From assembly GCA_003056245.1 (NCBI GenBank), contig MVDH01000001.1, positions 299,028-363,027 on the forward strand: a stretch of 64,000 bases of DNA, in the 5' to 3' direction. The notes beneath the pieces are model-generated. The model had not been told where the DNA came from. It searched no databases and saw only the letters and a program-made list of their open reading frames with translations. Source of the DNA: Cellvibrio sp. 79 (GTDB lineage: Bacteria > Pseudomonadota > Gammaproteobacteria > Pseudomonadales > Cellvibrionaceae). A program made the position numbers and the translations under genes. Below, one piece after another: positions 1 to 7,644 of this stretch (position 1 is the first letter of the stretch; every line of letters starts with the position of its first letter).

Positions 1-267
1 TCATAACCAGGGATTATCTCCGGTGATGGCAGAGCGACTGCATGTAAGTAGCTCTTAAATTGTGGCCAAATTTACTTGACCACTACAACTTATAGAGGCT
101 GGTGAAACCATATTCAGTGTCTATCAGGAAAGGGTAAGCCAAATTGTTTTTCAAGCGTGAGATAATGAAAAATCATTCGTGTGTATTTTAAAAAAAACGA
201 AAATCAAACGGAGTTTAAAGTGAGTTACTTTCCTGTTGCAAAGCTATACTTTTCGAATTTTTAAACA
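1..267. other. Non-coding left edge, possible end of a truncated gene
   Basis: No convincing gene is seen. From base 2 a frame stays open to a TAA at 56-58, giving about 18 residues that could be the tail of a gene cut by the window edge; it matches nothing I recognise. The rest is AT-rich with no clear promoter. It leads into the attC-like element at 268. Confidence 0.3.
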
Positions 268-396
268 CATAGCAAATTGTATCAACTCGCTCACTTCGTG
301 CGCTGGACAATATTAAATTCGCGGCTTTGTGGTTTTGCTGCGCAAAGTATTCCAAAAAACTACAACTTAAAAACTGCCGCTTAGCTCGGCTTTAGT
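268..396 (+). repeat. attC-like integron recombination site, degenerate
   Basis: The segment has the layout of a long gammaproteobacterial attC site. The left end (CATAGCAAATTG) resembles an R''/L'' box with TAGCAA in place of TAACAA. It continues AACTCGCTCACTTCGTGCGC TGGAC, then an internal hairpin (TTTGC TGC GCAAA, about 333-345). It closes with CTGCCGCTTAGCTCGG, an L'-like block, followed by CTTTAGTC where a core would read GTTAGNN. Both cores are imperfect, so the site may be inactive. It lies directly before the small secreted-protein gene at 414, as expected for a cassette boundary. Recognised by eye; structure not computed. Confidence 0.45.
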
Positions 397-413
397 CATA
401 AAGGTGTAAATGC

Positions 414-836
414 ATGCACACAAGTAAAACTATAATTCTATTAACAATGTTTTTTTCTGCATTATCATCTGCTGAGTGTCTGAAAGATGGACAAGATGTT
501 ACATTTATGGGAACAATTTCACGCGAAACATTTCCCGGACCACCAAATTATGAAAGCATTGATGATGGAGATGCTCCAGAAACATATTGGGTATTAACCA
601 TCAGTACACCACAATGTGTTACTGCTGAATCTATGGAAAGTGACACTCGTTATGAGGTGGCAAAATCAACAACGCGTTTTCAGCTCGCATTTGAAGATGC
701 CAATATTTACAAGTCACAAAAAAATCTTGTGGAGAATAGCGCAGTAGTGGAAGGTCAGTTATTTGCTGGTCATTCCGGACACCACCACACAAAAGTATTA
801 ATTTCAGTTAAAAGTATAAAACCAGTAATTCAGTAG
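414..836 (+). CDS. Small secreted protein, DUF4431-like
   Basis: 140 aa. Residues 1-20 form a signal peptide (short basic start, hydrophobic core, SSA-E cleavage), so the mature protein is probably periplasmic. The mature part contains the FPGPPNYESI-DDGDAPETYW segment and a late GHSGHHHTK stretch, both of which I associate with the DUF4431 family of unknown function. The ATG lies 18 bases after the attC-like element, and the stop is followed at once by CTAACAA, which looks like another attC left end. This fits a one-gene integron cassette. The histidine-rich HSGHHH could bind metal, but no biochemical role is known to me. AT-rich relative to the core genes downstream. Confidence 0.7.
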   Translation: MHTSKTIILLTMFFSALSSAECLKDGQDVTFMGTISRETFPGPPNYESIDDGDAPETYWVLTISTPQCVTAESMESDTRYEVAKSTTRFQLAFEDANIYKSQKNLVENSAVVEGQLFAGHSGHHHTKVLISVKSIKPVIQ

Positions 837-911
837 GCTAACAAAACAATCCAACGAAGGGTGAACCTCCCCCGATTTAATGGACACTTTTCCTAACAAG
901 AAGGTGTCACT

Positions 912-1289
912 ATGCCAAGGTACAAAAACCCACGCAAGACGTGGGCTTACTCAACCGAATTCAAAATTCGGGCAGTCAAACTCAGTAGCGATCCTGATTA
1001 CAAAATTAGTGATGTAGCTGAAGGACTCGGAATACATCCATTCATGTTGTCTCGCTGGAGAAAGGAATATCAGGATGGTATTTTGCACGGAGATGGCAAG
1101 TTGAGAATAGGTATGGCTAAAAAGAAAAAATCACCCCCTCGTAAAATGACCGAACTCGCAGCATTAAAGAAGAAGGTGGCTCGTCTTGAGCAGGAGAACG
1201 ATCTTCTAAAAAAGTGGCAACAGTATCTGGCGGAAGTACATCAGAACGATTTGGGTTCATCCACAGATACAAAGGCATCTTCGGAGTAA
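912..1289 (+). CDS. IS3-family transposase OrfA
   Basis: 125 aa. The N-terminal half is a helix-turn-helix of the HTH_Tnp_1 type (YSTEFKIRAVKLSS...ISDVAEGLGIHPFMLSRWRKEY) that binds the terminal repeats. The C-terminal half (about 75-115) is a leucine-zipper-like coiled coil (LAALKKKVARLEQENDLLKK) used for multimerisation. Start at ATG 912, 6 bases after a GAAGG ribosome site. The frame overlaps orfB by 76 bases. The codons at 1209-1214 are AAA AAG preceded by A, the canonical slippery heptamer. Ribosomes that slip -1 there make the OrfAB fusion, which is the active transposase in IS3 elements; OrfA alone normally represses. Confidence 0.93.
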   Translation: MPRYKNPRKTWAYSTEFKIRAVKLSSDPDYKISDVAEGLGIHPFMLSRWRKEYQDGILHGDGKLRIGMAKKKKSPPRKMTELAALKKKVARLEQENDLLKKWQQYLAEVHQNDLGSSTDTKASSE

Positions 1290-2107
1290 GTGCCCTGTGT
1301 GAATGGTTATGCGTGTCGCGCAGTGGTTATTATGCTTGGAGTGACCGGGCTATCTCAGCGAGATTCATAGAAGATCAGGAGCTGAGGAAGCTGATTCAAA
1401 AAATATACACAGAAAGTGATGGGCGCTATGGAAGCCCGCGCGTTCAAAAAGCACTGGAAAAGCAAGGATATAGTGTTGGCAAAAAACGTGTAGAACGGCT
1501 TATGCGCGAGGAGGGACTTGTGGCAAGGGTGTGCAAGGTGACTCGTCGTCATGTTGGAGCTACGCGCTTCTACACAAAAGGTGAGAATAAGCTGCTTGAT
1601 GTTAAACACGTTGAAGTACTGAATACAGTATGGGTCACCGATGTAACGTTTATCCGTTATAAAGGACAGTGGCAATATCTGGCGACGGTGATGGATAGGT
1701 GTTCTCGCCGGATTATTGGTTGGTCGTTAGCTGCAAGACGGAACATGAGTCTTACCGTGAACGCATTAAAATATGCATTGCGAGCTCGAGGTTATCCTTC
1801 GCGCGTTATTGTTCACTCAGATAGAGGTGTGGAATTTATCGGGCAGGAATTCCAGGCTGTGCTTAAGAGGTATGGTCTGGAGCATAGCGTAAATCGTGTT
1901 GGTTGCTGTACTGACAACGCACATATGGAATCGTTTTACCACACGTTAAAAACAGAATTACTTCGTGGAAGTTTGTTTGGAAGTTTGAAGGAATTGCGTT
2001 CGAGTATCGGACAGTATATAAACCATTTTTACAATACGGTCCGGTTGCATTCGGGCATTAATTACCAAAGTCCCGTTGAATATGAAGAGCGTTTAGCGTG
2101 TAACTAA
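1214..2107 (+). CDS. IS3-family transposase OrfB (DDE integrase domain)
   Basis: 297 aa if counted from GTG 1214, but it is probably made mainly as an OrfAB fusion by -1 frameshifting at the A AAA AAG at 1208-1214; OrfB lies in exactly the -1 frame. An HTH_21 region (about 55-110, GRYGSPRVQKALEKQGYSVG) precedes the rve integrase core. The DDE triad is visible: Asp in VTDVTFIRY, Asp in VHSDRGVEF, and Glu in NAHMESFYHTLKTE, followed by the usual Lys/Arg. The C-terminal YNTVRLHSGINYQSPVEYEE is the standard IS3 ending. Full length with no internal stop. Confidence 0.93.
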   Translation: MATVSGGSTSERFGFIHRYKGIFGVSALCEWLCVSRSGYYAWSDRAISARFIEDQELRKLIQKIYTESDGRYGSPRVQKALEKQGYSVGKKRVERLMREEGLVARVCKVTRRHVGATRFYTKGENKLLDVKHVEVLNTVWVTDVTFIRYKGQWQYLATVMDRCSRRIIGWSLAARRNMSLTVNALKYALRARGYPSRVIVHSDRGVEFIGQEFQAVLKRYGLEHSVNRVGCCTDNAHMESFYHTLKTELLRGSLFGSLKELRSSIGQYINHFYNTVRLHSGINYQSPVEYEERLACN

Positions 2108-2173
2108 GTGTGTCTATTTTATCGGGGGAAGATCAGGGCTTAACGGGCATGGCGCGTTATATTAGGAGAAGGC

Positions 2174-2770
2174 ATGTGCAACGCTAGTAATCATCCACTG
2201 GGCTGTACTTGCGGTTTTGGTGAAAGTGGTGGAATTAAATTTCGATCTAAAGCGCAGATAGTATTTCCATTCAATACGGATCAGCGCATTTCGCATTCCA
2301 ATATAGTATCTCACGCGCCCAATGCTACTTGTCCAGTGTGTAAAGAACCAGTTTTCTTCTATAAAAATGAGCATGGCAGCGCGGTCTTTTTCGATGAGCT
2401 TGGTCCGCCTTGGCCAAAACATCCTTGTACTGACAGCAAGGTGTTGGTGCCATTTACAATGAAACAAGGAAAACCCAAAAAATCAAGCGCTAAAGCTCAA
2501 GGCTGGTTTGCAGTCGAGTTGATAAATGCCTCTAGAATAAAAGGCAATACCTATGAGTTTCAATGTAAATTGGAAAATGGAAGCGTTATTAAATTATTTG
2601 TCCCTTCGGAAGAGGTAGAACAAAAAGCGAATTTAAAAATTTTATCTGAAGATGCAATTTGCTTCCTAAGAGAAAATGGCGACGGTTTCTACTCAATATC
2701 TTTACTGTCAGATGACCTTAAAATTCTGAACAGCGGAGGTAAAACATCTAACTATTATAAAAAGCTATAA
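2174..2770 (+). CDS. Conserved hypothetical protein with Cys motifs
   Basis: 198 aa, function unknown. The N-terminus MCNASNHPLGCTCGFG and a later CPVC pair (about residue 54-57) look like metal-binding cysteines. The stretch VFFDELGPPWPKHPCTD is one I have seen in hypothetical proteins of many bacteria. The C-terminal half is lysine-rich without clear motifs. ATG 2174 follows a TTAGGAGAAGG ribosome site 5 bases upstream. The next gene starts 5 bases after the stop, so the two are probably cotranscribed. It sits just right of the IS3 element and its GCGTTATAT flank, which could be a cassette edge. Confidence 0.6.
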   Translation: MCNASNHPLGCTCGFGESGGIKFRSKAQIVFPFNTDQRISHSNIVSHAPNATCPVCKEPVFFYKNEHGSAVFFDELGPPWPKHPCTDSKVLVPFTMKQGKPKKSSAKAQGWFAVELINASRIKGNTYEFQCKLENGSVIKLFVPSEEVEQKANLKILSEDAICFLRENGDGFYSISLLSDDLKILNSGGKTSNYYKKL

Positions 2771-2775
2771 ATAAA

Positions 2776-3081
2776 ATGAGTATTACGTATAAATTCCCTG
2801 AAGAAATTGAGTTCGCGAAATACTATGCAGAAAAATTGAACGATCAAGTAACGCTCTCAATTTTAGATACTGGTGAGGTTAAAGATTCTACAGAAGCTAA
2901 ACATCTGAGCCTATTCTTCTGGAATCTGGTGAATAAATCTGTCGAGGATCAAAATAACAAAATACTTTTACCTTGGCCTGAAGGTGGTGAGTTCTGGAGT
3001 GAGAAGCTAATGTATTCAATTTCAGGGTATTTGGAGAGAGCTGGTTTTGAAAATGAATGGGAAGAAATTTCAGATCAGTAA
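2776..3081 (+). CDS. Hypothetical protein, 101 aa
   Basis: Not recognised. An acidic, soluble 101-residue protein (SITYKFPEEIEFAKYYAEKL...) with no signal peptide or membrane segment. It begins 5 bases after the 2174 gene and ends 35 bases before the 3117 gene, so the three probably form one transcript. The ribosome site is weak (ATAAAATG context), which suggests coupling to the upstream gene. Alternative frames here are shadows. Confidence 0.5.
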   Translation: MSITYKFPEEIEFAKYYAEKLNDQVTLSILDTGEVKDSTEAKHLSLFFWNLVNKSVEDQNNKILLPWPEGGEFWSEKLMYSISGYLERAGFENEWEEISDQ

Positions 3082-3116
3082 GACTGATGATTTTGGAAAT
3101 TACGGACGGAATAATT

Positions 3117-3401
3117 ATGAACATGCCGCCAAAAATAATTGAGGGAGCTGAAGTTATAGAGTGGGCATGGTCAGGAGAGGCGCCGTTTGGTGTGGTTCGT
3201 TGTGAGTCTGGAGTCGCTGCTACGGAGATATATGGCCTCGCAATTTGTCGTTATCCGCAAAGTGGAAAAATCTACCGTTTCAGTTGTGACGCTGAATGGC
3301 GCGTTGAGCAAGACTCTGATTGTCAATCAGTAGAAGAAGCAAAAAGTAATTTGCCTTTACAATACAAAGAAGTAGAAGCAATTTGGCATAAATGGGAATG
3401 A
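3117..3401 (+). CDS. Hypothetical protein, 94 aa
   Basis: Not recognised. The start is set at ATG 3117 because GGACGGA lies 6-7 bases upstream; the frame is open further upstream but overlaps the 2776 gene. The protein is soluble and acidic with a central CRYPQSGKIYRFSCDAEWRVEQD segment that looks like a small beta-rich domain and a C-terminal helix (CQSVEEAKSNLPLQYKE). It could be a cassette or immunity-type small protein, but nothing in the sequence proves that. Confidence 0.5.
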   Translation: MNMPPKIIEGAEVIEWAWSGEAPFGVVRCESGVAATEIYGLAICRYPQSGKIYRFSCDAEWRVEQDSDCQSVEEAKSNLPLQYKEVEAIWHKWE

Positions 3402-3501
3402 TTGATTTAGATTGTTAGCATAATCAGGCAATCAAACTAATGGCTTTTAAGTTTTTTATAATTGCTGCAACTAACTTTATCGGAAACTGAGCAAGCAACT
3501 T

Positions 3502-3714
3502 ATGAAGTTGAAAGAAAGTTTTATTGTGCCATCTTACTGGATATTATTTATTTTTATTCCTTTGATGGTGGTAGGTTTGGTGGTTATACATTTTCAATAT
3601 CCAAAATGGATTTTAGCTCTGGCTATAATTTTTATTTTTTGTTGCGGCGAACACGGAATTAGAAAATGGACCGCATTATTCACCGAAGTTACCAAATCCA
3701 AAGAGAGAGAATAG
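3502..3714 (+). CDS. Small membrane protein, 70 aa
   Basis: Two hydrophobic segments, about residues 10-30 (YWILFIFIPLMVVGLVVIHF) and 34-48 (KWILALAIIFIFCC), then a charged C-terminal tail (TEVTKSKERE). This is a plausible small inner-membrane protein; the overlapping frame at 3462-3662 is less convincing. Function unknown. The ribosome site is poor and the region before it (3402-3501) shows no clear promoter. AT-rich like its neighbours. Confidence 0.4.
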   Translation: MKLKESFIVPSYWILFIFIPLMVVGLVVIHFQYPKWILALAIIFIFCCGEHGIRKWTALFTEVTKSKERE

Positions 3715-3738
3715 TTTGGTCGTTATCGTGGCGTGTAG

Positions 3739-3758
3739 GTTGGATAGTCATGCCCAAC
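3739..3758. repeat. Core-like inverted pair GTTGGAT-N6-GCCCAAC
   Basis: GTTGGAT and GCCCAAC, 6 bases apart, form an imperfect inverted repeat. Each half matches an integron core consensus (GTTRRRY and RYYYAAC), but the order is the reverse of an attC site. The right half continues AACAATCCCATTCAA, which resembles an attC R''/L'' block. The same arrangement recurs at 4370-4395. Confidence 0.35.
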
Positions 3759-3809
3759 AATCCCATTCAATAAAAAATCATTCCAAAAAAATCCAGAGCC
3801 AGATTTAGT

Positions 3810-4322
3810 ATGAATAAATTAATATCAGTAATAATTATATTGGCTGCATCCACAGTAAATGCGAAAGAAGCAGAGAAAAATAATTTGATAAAGGTTCCGA
3901 TTAGACCAGAATGCAAATCAATATTTTATCCTCCTGATATGGATGGTAAGTCTCGTAAGTGGCCTGATTATGCTTTATGGGATCCATCTGCCGCAAAACC
4001 TTCTGCATTTAAAGATCCGCGTACACAAAATACATTTTATGTTGAAAGTGATGGACGACATCTAGCAGCAATTAATTCAAAAGGAAAGCTTTTATGGGTG
4101 CGTAATCCGTTTGAAGAAAGCGAGGTGCAGTGTGAGTACCGTTCACCTCACCCGGTTATTACAGAAATTAAAATTTTTGAAAATCCAGAGTCACTCAAGT
4201 TTTCTGAAGATGGCCCCAAGCTGAACCTTAAACACAAATTCATAATGATTTACTTTGATTCATCTCAATTTGGGATTGTTGATCAGGAAAATGGCGATTA
4301 TGTTTGGTTGGGGCAAAACTGA
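3810..4322 (+). CDS. Hypothetical secreted protein, 170 aa
   Basis: Residues 1-18 form a signal peptide (MNKLISVIIILAASTVNA, cleavage after A18), so the protein is probably periplasmic. The mature part has two cysteines (in RPECKSIF and VQCEYRS) that could form a disulfide, and an aromatic-rich segment near DYALWDPSAAKP. No family is recognised. The gene lies between the two core-like inverted pairs at 3739 and 4370, as a single-gene unit. The gap before it holds AT-rich sequence with TTTAGT just before the ATG. Confidence 0.55.
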   Translation: MNKLISVIIILAASTVNAKEAEKNNLIKVPIRPECKSIFYPPDMDGKSRKWPDYALWDPSAAKPSAFKDPRTQNTFYVESDGRHLAAINSKGKLLWVRNPFEESEVQCEYRSPHPVITEIKIFENPESLKFSEDGPKLNLKHKFIMIYFDSSQFGIVDQENGDYVWLGQN

Positions 4323-4369
4323 GTGTATAGGTTTGGTTGTCTCTCCCGATAATACTGTTCAATTGCCAA

Positions 4370-4395
4370 AATGTTGGGCATTGCTGCCCAACATT
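4370..4395. repeat. Perfect 11-bp inverted repeat (AATGTTGGGCA)
   Basis: AATGTTGGGCA, loop TTGC, TGCCCAACATT: a perfect 11-bp stem with a 4-base loop, 48 bases after the stop of the 3810 gene. There is no T-run, so it is not a standard terminator. The arms contain GTTGGGC and GCCCAAC, which match the integron core consensus in inverted order; a second site of this form lies at 3739-3758. It could be a binding site or an RNA hairpin. Confidence 0.6.
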
Positions 4396-4430
4396 GCTTA
4401 CAAGTAACCCTTAATTTACGTTGCACATAA

Positions 4431-5075
4431 ATGAAAACTGATGAATACCTGAAAGCGGCTGCAAATCTCGGAATAAAGGCCCATGGATATTTTGTATCTG
4501 ATCGAACTAGAGAGATTCAGAAGGATCTGCTGCATGCTTCTATTATTGGATTGGGCGGAGCGTTAGGCTTATGGGGGCTTGGATCATTAGCCAGTTTTAA
4601 TCTTCCAGATTTGATCGATAAGTCAAAATTGATTCCGATTTTTTTGTTCCTATTTGTAGGCTATCAGTTATTACTGTATATATTTTCATTTTGGATTGAT
4701 TGCAAAAAATATGGATATGATAAAGCAATGATATATCAAGAGGCTAAGGTTCTAGGTGATGATGCTATGGCACATTTCATCACGCTTCACACGCTAGCTA
4801 ATGAGTTATTTGAGCTTGCAGATGGGCATCGAAAATTCTTGGAGCAGCATGGAATTGAGTCTGATGACTCGGTTTTCAGAGAGAGATGCGAAGAACTGAA
4901 AAGTCTGGCAAAAAATGAAACTGAGTTAGGGAAAGCAAAAAATAAAGTGCTTAAAGATATCGCATTTGGATCAAGCAGGTTATGGAAGCTAACACTATTA
5001 TTTGAATTTATAGTGCCCGTGATCATAAGCAGCTTTGCTCTTGTATTGATCTATATTTTTTTGGTTCGTGATTGA
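4431..5075 (+). CDS. Hypothetical membrane protein, 214 aa
   Basis: Three hydrophobic segments: about residues 36-58 (IIGLGGALGLWGLGSLASF), 68-88 (IPIFLFLFVGYQLLLYIFSFW) and 188-212 (LLFEFIVPVIISSFALVLIYIFLV). Between the second and third is a long charged, probably cytoplasmic helical region with several Asp/Glu/Lys residues and one Cys. No family is recognised. ATG 4431 follows AAATTTACG-rich sequence without a strong ribosome site. The gene is the last of the AT-rich block. About 25 bases after its stop a TATAACAATGAAAATCAA string resembles an attC left end, cut short by the lacI remnant. Confidence 0.55.
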   Translation: MKTDEYLKAAANLGIKAHGYFVSDRTREIQKDLLHASIIGLGGALGLWGLGSLASFNLPDLIDKSKLIPIFLFLFVGYQLLLYIFSFWIDCKKYGYDKAMIYQEAKVLGDDAMAHFITLHTLANELFELADGHRKFLEQHGIESDDSVFRERCEELKSLAKNETELGKAKNKVLKDIAFGSSRLWKLTLLFEFIVPVIISSFALVLIYIFLVRD

Positions 5076-5113
5076 TTTATATATAACAATGAAAATCAAC
5101 ATATAAATCAACT

Positions 5114-5793
5114 CTAGATTGGAGCCCAAACCGACTCCCTCTCCACAATCAAATAATCCAAAACCCGATTATTCTTCACCTTAATATCCAACAACGTATC
5201 CGCCTTGATTTTTTCAATCAACAAATCCATCGCCGCAATCGCCATATTTTTAATGGGTTGTTGCACCGTCGTGAGTTGGGGCCAGATGGTGGTGGCGATG
5301 TTAGTGTCGTCGAAGCCGACTACGGCAAGTTGTTGGGGGATTCCGATGTGTTTGCGGTGGGCGACGGCAGCGGCCATGTCGTCGTTGCTGGCGAAGATGG
5401 CGGTGTTGCATTAATTTTTCAGCGGCGATCATGCCGGATGAAAAACTGAAATTACCTTCGGCGATAAAATTTTCATTGAAGGCGAGTTTATGTTTTTTAT
5501 CGCGTCGCAATAACCGTTGAAACGTACATCGCTCACGCCTTGATGTGCATCGCCTTTGATAAAGCCGATATGTTTGTGGCCGCGCTGGATTAATAATTCG
5601 GTCATTTCAAAGGTTGCGCGGTAATCGTCGATGGTGACGTAAGAGGAGCGATCCAATTCAAAACCGGGACCTACACGCACGTAACGCAAACCCACTTTAT
5701 CCAATGCATTTAATAGTGAGAGGTCATCGCACAGTGGTGGCGGAATAATTACGCCGTCAAGGTCGTAGCGATTGGTGAGGTGTTTGGGAGCTA
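5114..5793 (-). pseudogene. LacI-family regulator remnant (ligand-binding part, two frameshifts)
   Basis: Read on the minus strand, three frames together give the C-terminal two thirds of a LacI/GalR repressor. YDLDGVIIPPPLCDD to RFNGYCDAI lies in the first frame. KHKLAFNENFIAEGNFSF to AAEKLMQ lies in the second. NTAIFASNDDMAAAVAHRK and VVGFDDTNIATTIWPQL to the TAG at 5114-5116 lie in the third. Frame changes fall near 5505 and 5410. The N-terminal helix-turn-helix and first part of the sugar-binding domain are missing, because homology stops near 5790, about 70 bases before nrdR. It would have been a sugar-responsive repressor. It marks the border between the AT-rich island and the conserved core. 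Confidence 0.85.
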
Positions 5794-5866
5794 TGCACCA
5801 AGGGGCGAAATCCCTGCATTTCGTGCTAGTATGCGCCCACTTTAACCATCGCCGGGGCTTGTGATC

Positions 5867-6334
5867 ATGCATTGTCCGTTTTGTAGCGCGGAAGATACCA
5901 AGGTAATTGATTCACGTTTGGTGGCAGAGGGCGACCAGGTTCGCCGTCGCCGTGAGTGTTTATCCTGCCATGAACGTTTCACCACCTTTGAAGTGGCTGA
6001 ACTGGTGATGCCGCGCATCATCAAGCAAAACGGTACGCGCGAGCCCTTCGACGAAAACAAATTACGCGCCGGCTTACTGCGCGCGCTGGAGAAGCGCCCG
6101 GTGAGCATCGAGGCGATTGAATCCGCGATCAACCACATCAAACATTTCCTGCAAGCGACCGGCGAACGCGAAGTCAAAGCCTTGCTGGTGGGTGAGAAGG
6201 TGATGGAGCAGTTGAAGAAGCTTGATGAAGTGGCTTATGTGCGCTTTGCGTCGGTGTATCGCCGCTTTAAGGATTTGAATGAGTTCCGGCAGGAAATTGA
6301 CCGGCTCGAACAACAGCCTGAAGACCATCAGTGA
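5867..6334 (+). CDS. nrdR: Transcriptional repressor NrdR
   Basis: 155 aa, the usual NrdR size. It is an ATP/dATP-sensing repressor of ribonucleotide reductase genes. The N-terminal zinc ribbon has Cys 3, 6, 31 and 34 (MHCPFCS...[10 protein letters not shown]), followed by the ATP-cone domain (about 47-137, [20 protein letters not shown]...). ATG 5867 is preferred over the in-frame GTG 5861 because family members begin MHCPFC. GGGG lies 10 bases upstream. A TAGTAT at 5828-5833 could be a -10 box. As in E. coli and Pseudomonas it heads the ribD cluster, 26 bases before ribD. No NrdR box is seen upstream of it. Confidence 0.97.
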   Translation: MHCPFCSAEDTKVIDSRLVAEGDQVRRRRECLSCHERFTTFEVAELVMPRIIKQNGTREPFDENKLRAGLLRALEKRPVSIEAIESAINHIKHFLQATGEREVKALLVGEKVMEQLKKLDEVAYVRFASVYRRFKDLNEFRQEIDRLEQQPEDHQ

Positions 6335-6360
6335 TCTGATTACCAACAGTCCGGATTTTT

Positions 6361-7485
6361 ATGGCGTTAACTCCCCAGGATTTTGAATTTATGGCCCGCG
6401 CTTTCCGTTTGGCGGAGCGCGGTCTGTATACGACTATGCCCAACCCGCGTGTGGGTTGCGTGTTGGTGAAAGATGGAGAAATCATCGGCGAAGGCTGGCA
6501 TGTTCGCACCGGTGAGCCTCATGCTGAAGTCAATGCACTGATAGCGGCGGGCAACAATGTTCGAGGTGCGACTGTGTATGTCAGCCTCGAACCCTGCAGT
6601 CATCACGGTCGCACTGGTCCCTGCTCGCAAGCGTTGGTGGATGCGGGTGTGAGCCGTGTGGTGTTTGCGATGGAAGACCCTAATCCGTTGGTATCCGGGC
6701 GCGGTATCGAAATTATGCGCGCCGGTGGAATCCGGGTGGATGGTCCCCTTCTTGAAGATGATGCGCGCGCATTGAATCCCGGTTTTATCAAACGCATGGA
6801 GCGCAAATTGCCCTTCGTGCGCTGCAAACTGGCGATGAGCCTGGATGGCCGCACGGCGATGGAATCCGGTGAAAGTAAGTGGATTACCGGCCCGAAAGCG
6901 CGTGCCGATGTGCAGCGTTTGCGCGCGCGCTCCTGTGCGATTATTTCCGGCGTGGATTCGGTGTTGCAGGATAATTCCTCCCTAACCGTTCGCACTGAAG
7001 AACTCGATTTACCCAACGCGCAAGACGCCGCTGCCAAACAACCTTTGCGTGTAGTTCTGGATTCCCGCTTGAGAATGGCGCGCAATGCCTTGATGTTTAG
7101 GCAACACACCCCAATCTTGCTGGTTCACAACGGTACGGCCACCGAAGAGCAATTGGCAGGTTGGCCCGATTTTGTTGAATTGTTGGCATTACCCGCGAAA
7201 GATGGCCGCATCGACCTGCAAGCTTTGCTGCGTGAATTGGCGCAGCGTCATTGCAATGAAGTGTTGGTGGAGGCGGGTGCGACCCTCGCTGGCAGTTTTT
7301 TGCGGCGCGGGTTGCTCGACGAAATTATTGTTTATATGGCGCCCAAGCTGCTCGGCAGTAACGCTCGTCCGATTTTTGATTTACCGCTGGAAACCATGTC
7401 GGCATCGCTGGCATTGAAGATTAAGGACATCCGTGCGGTAGGCCGCGATTGGCGGATTACGGCCAGTCCGGATACTGAGTATTAA
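6361..7485 (+). CDS. ribD: Bifunctional riboflavin deaminase/reductase RibD
   Basis: 374 aa. It catalyses two steps of riboflavin synthesis: deamination of diaminohydroxyphosphoribosylaminopyrimidine and NADPH reduction of the ribosyl side chain. The N-terminal cytidine-deaminase-like domain has the zinc site H54-A-E56 (GEPHAEVNAL) and Cys 79 and 88 (LEPCSHHGRTGPC). The C-terminal reductase domain runs from about 148 (FVRCKLAMSLDGRTAM) to the end, with VEAGATLAGSFLRRGLLDE. ATG 6361 gives the normal family N-terminus (FMARAFRLAERG at 10-21), although the ribosome site is weak. It is followed by a 159-base gap with inverted repeats before the RDD gene. Confidence 0.97.
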   Translation: MALTPQDFEFMARAFRLAERGLYTTMPNPRVGCVLVKDGEIIGEGWHVRTGEPHAEVNALIAAGNNVRGATVYVSLEPCSHHGRTGPCSQALVDAGVSRVVFAMEDPNPLVSGRGIEIMRAGGIRVDGPLLEDDARALNPGFIKRMERKLPFVRCKLAMSLDGRTAMESGESKWITGPKARADVQRLRARSCAIISGVDSVLQDNSSLTVRTEELDLPNAQDAAAKQPLRVVLDSRLRMARNALMFRQHTPILLVHNGTATEEQLAGWPDFVELLALPAKDGRIDLQALLRELAQRHCNEVLVEAGATLAGSFLRRGLLDEIIVYMAPKLLGSNARPIFDLPLETMSASLALKIKDIRAVGRDWRITASPDTEY

Positions 7486-7496
7486 ATCCTAAATCC

Positions 7497-7620
7497 CTCC
7501 TAGCCTCCCTTTTCCAAGGGAGGGACTTGATTGCACTTCGAATCCAATAACGGAGTGAGAATCAAACTTCCCCCTTTGAAACGGGACGCGTAGTCAAGGG
7601 GGACCGAGGGGGATTAAAAT
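7497..7620. repeat. Two REP-like inverted repeats between ribD and RDD gene
   Basis: The 159-base gap holds two inverted repeats of a type scattered through many genomes. The first, near 7505-7533, is CCTCCCTTTTCCAAGGGAGG. The second, near 7570-7615, has CCCCCTTTGA facing TCAAGGGGGA with a further GAGGGGGATT. The sequence is purine/pyrimidine-biased and unlike the coding DNA around it. It could act as an extragenic palindrome affecting mRNA stability inside the operon. No T-run terminator is present. Confidence 0.6.
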
Positions 7621-7644
7621 TTCTTTTTTTAGGTAGATAGCCCC

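Larger units (their letters stand above)
862..2135 (+). mobile_element. Complete IS3-family insertion sequence, 1274 bp
   Basis: The left end (TGAACCTCCCCCGAT from 862) and the reverse complement of the right end (TGATCTTCCCCCGAT, ending at 2135) form imperfect terminal inverted repeats of about 26 bp. They begin TG and end CA as usual for IS3. The element is flanked by a 3-bp direct repeat, GGG (859-861 and 2136-2138), consistent with the 3-5 bp duplications of this family. Inside are overlapping orfA and orfB with a slippery A AAA AAG (1208-1214) for -1 frameshifting. All DDE catalytic residues are present and no stop interrupts either frame, so the copy looks intact and possibly active. 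The subgroup is not assigned. Confidence 0.92.
838..2166 (+). other. Possible second attC-like site, split by the IS3 element
   Basis: If the insertion sequence (862-2135) and one GGG duplication are removed, the flanks join as CTAACAAAACAATCCAACG + AAGGGCTTAACGGGC + ATGGCGCGTTATAT. The left part resembles an attC R''/L'' block (CTAACAA...CAA). The right part resembles L'/R' (GGCTTAAC...GCGTTA). It sits between the stop of the 414-836 gene and the start of the 2174 gene, exactly where a cassette attC would be. It is shorter (about 50 bases) and less symmetric than a textbook site, so this is only a suggestion. Confidence 0.3.

Noticed and set aside
4370-4395. Rho-independent terminator at the perfect hairpin
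   Set aside because: There is no T-run after the stem on either strand, so it does not fit an intrinsic terminator.
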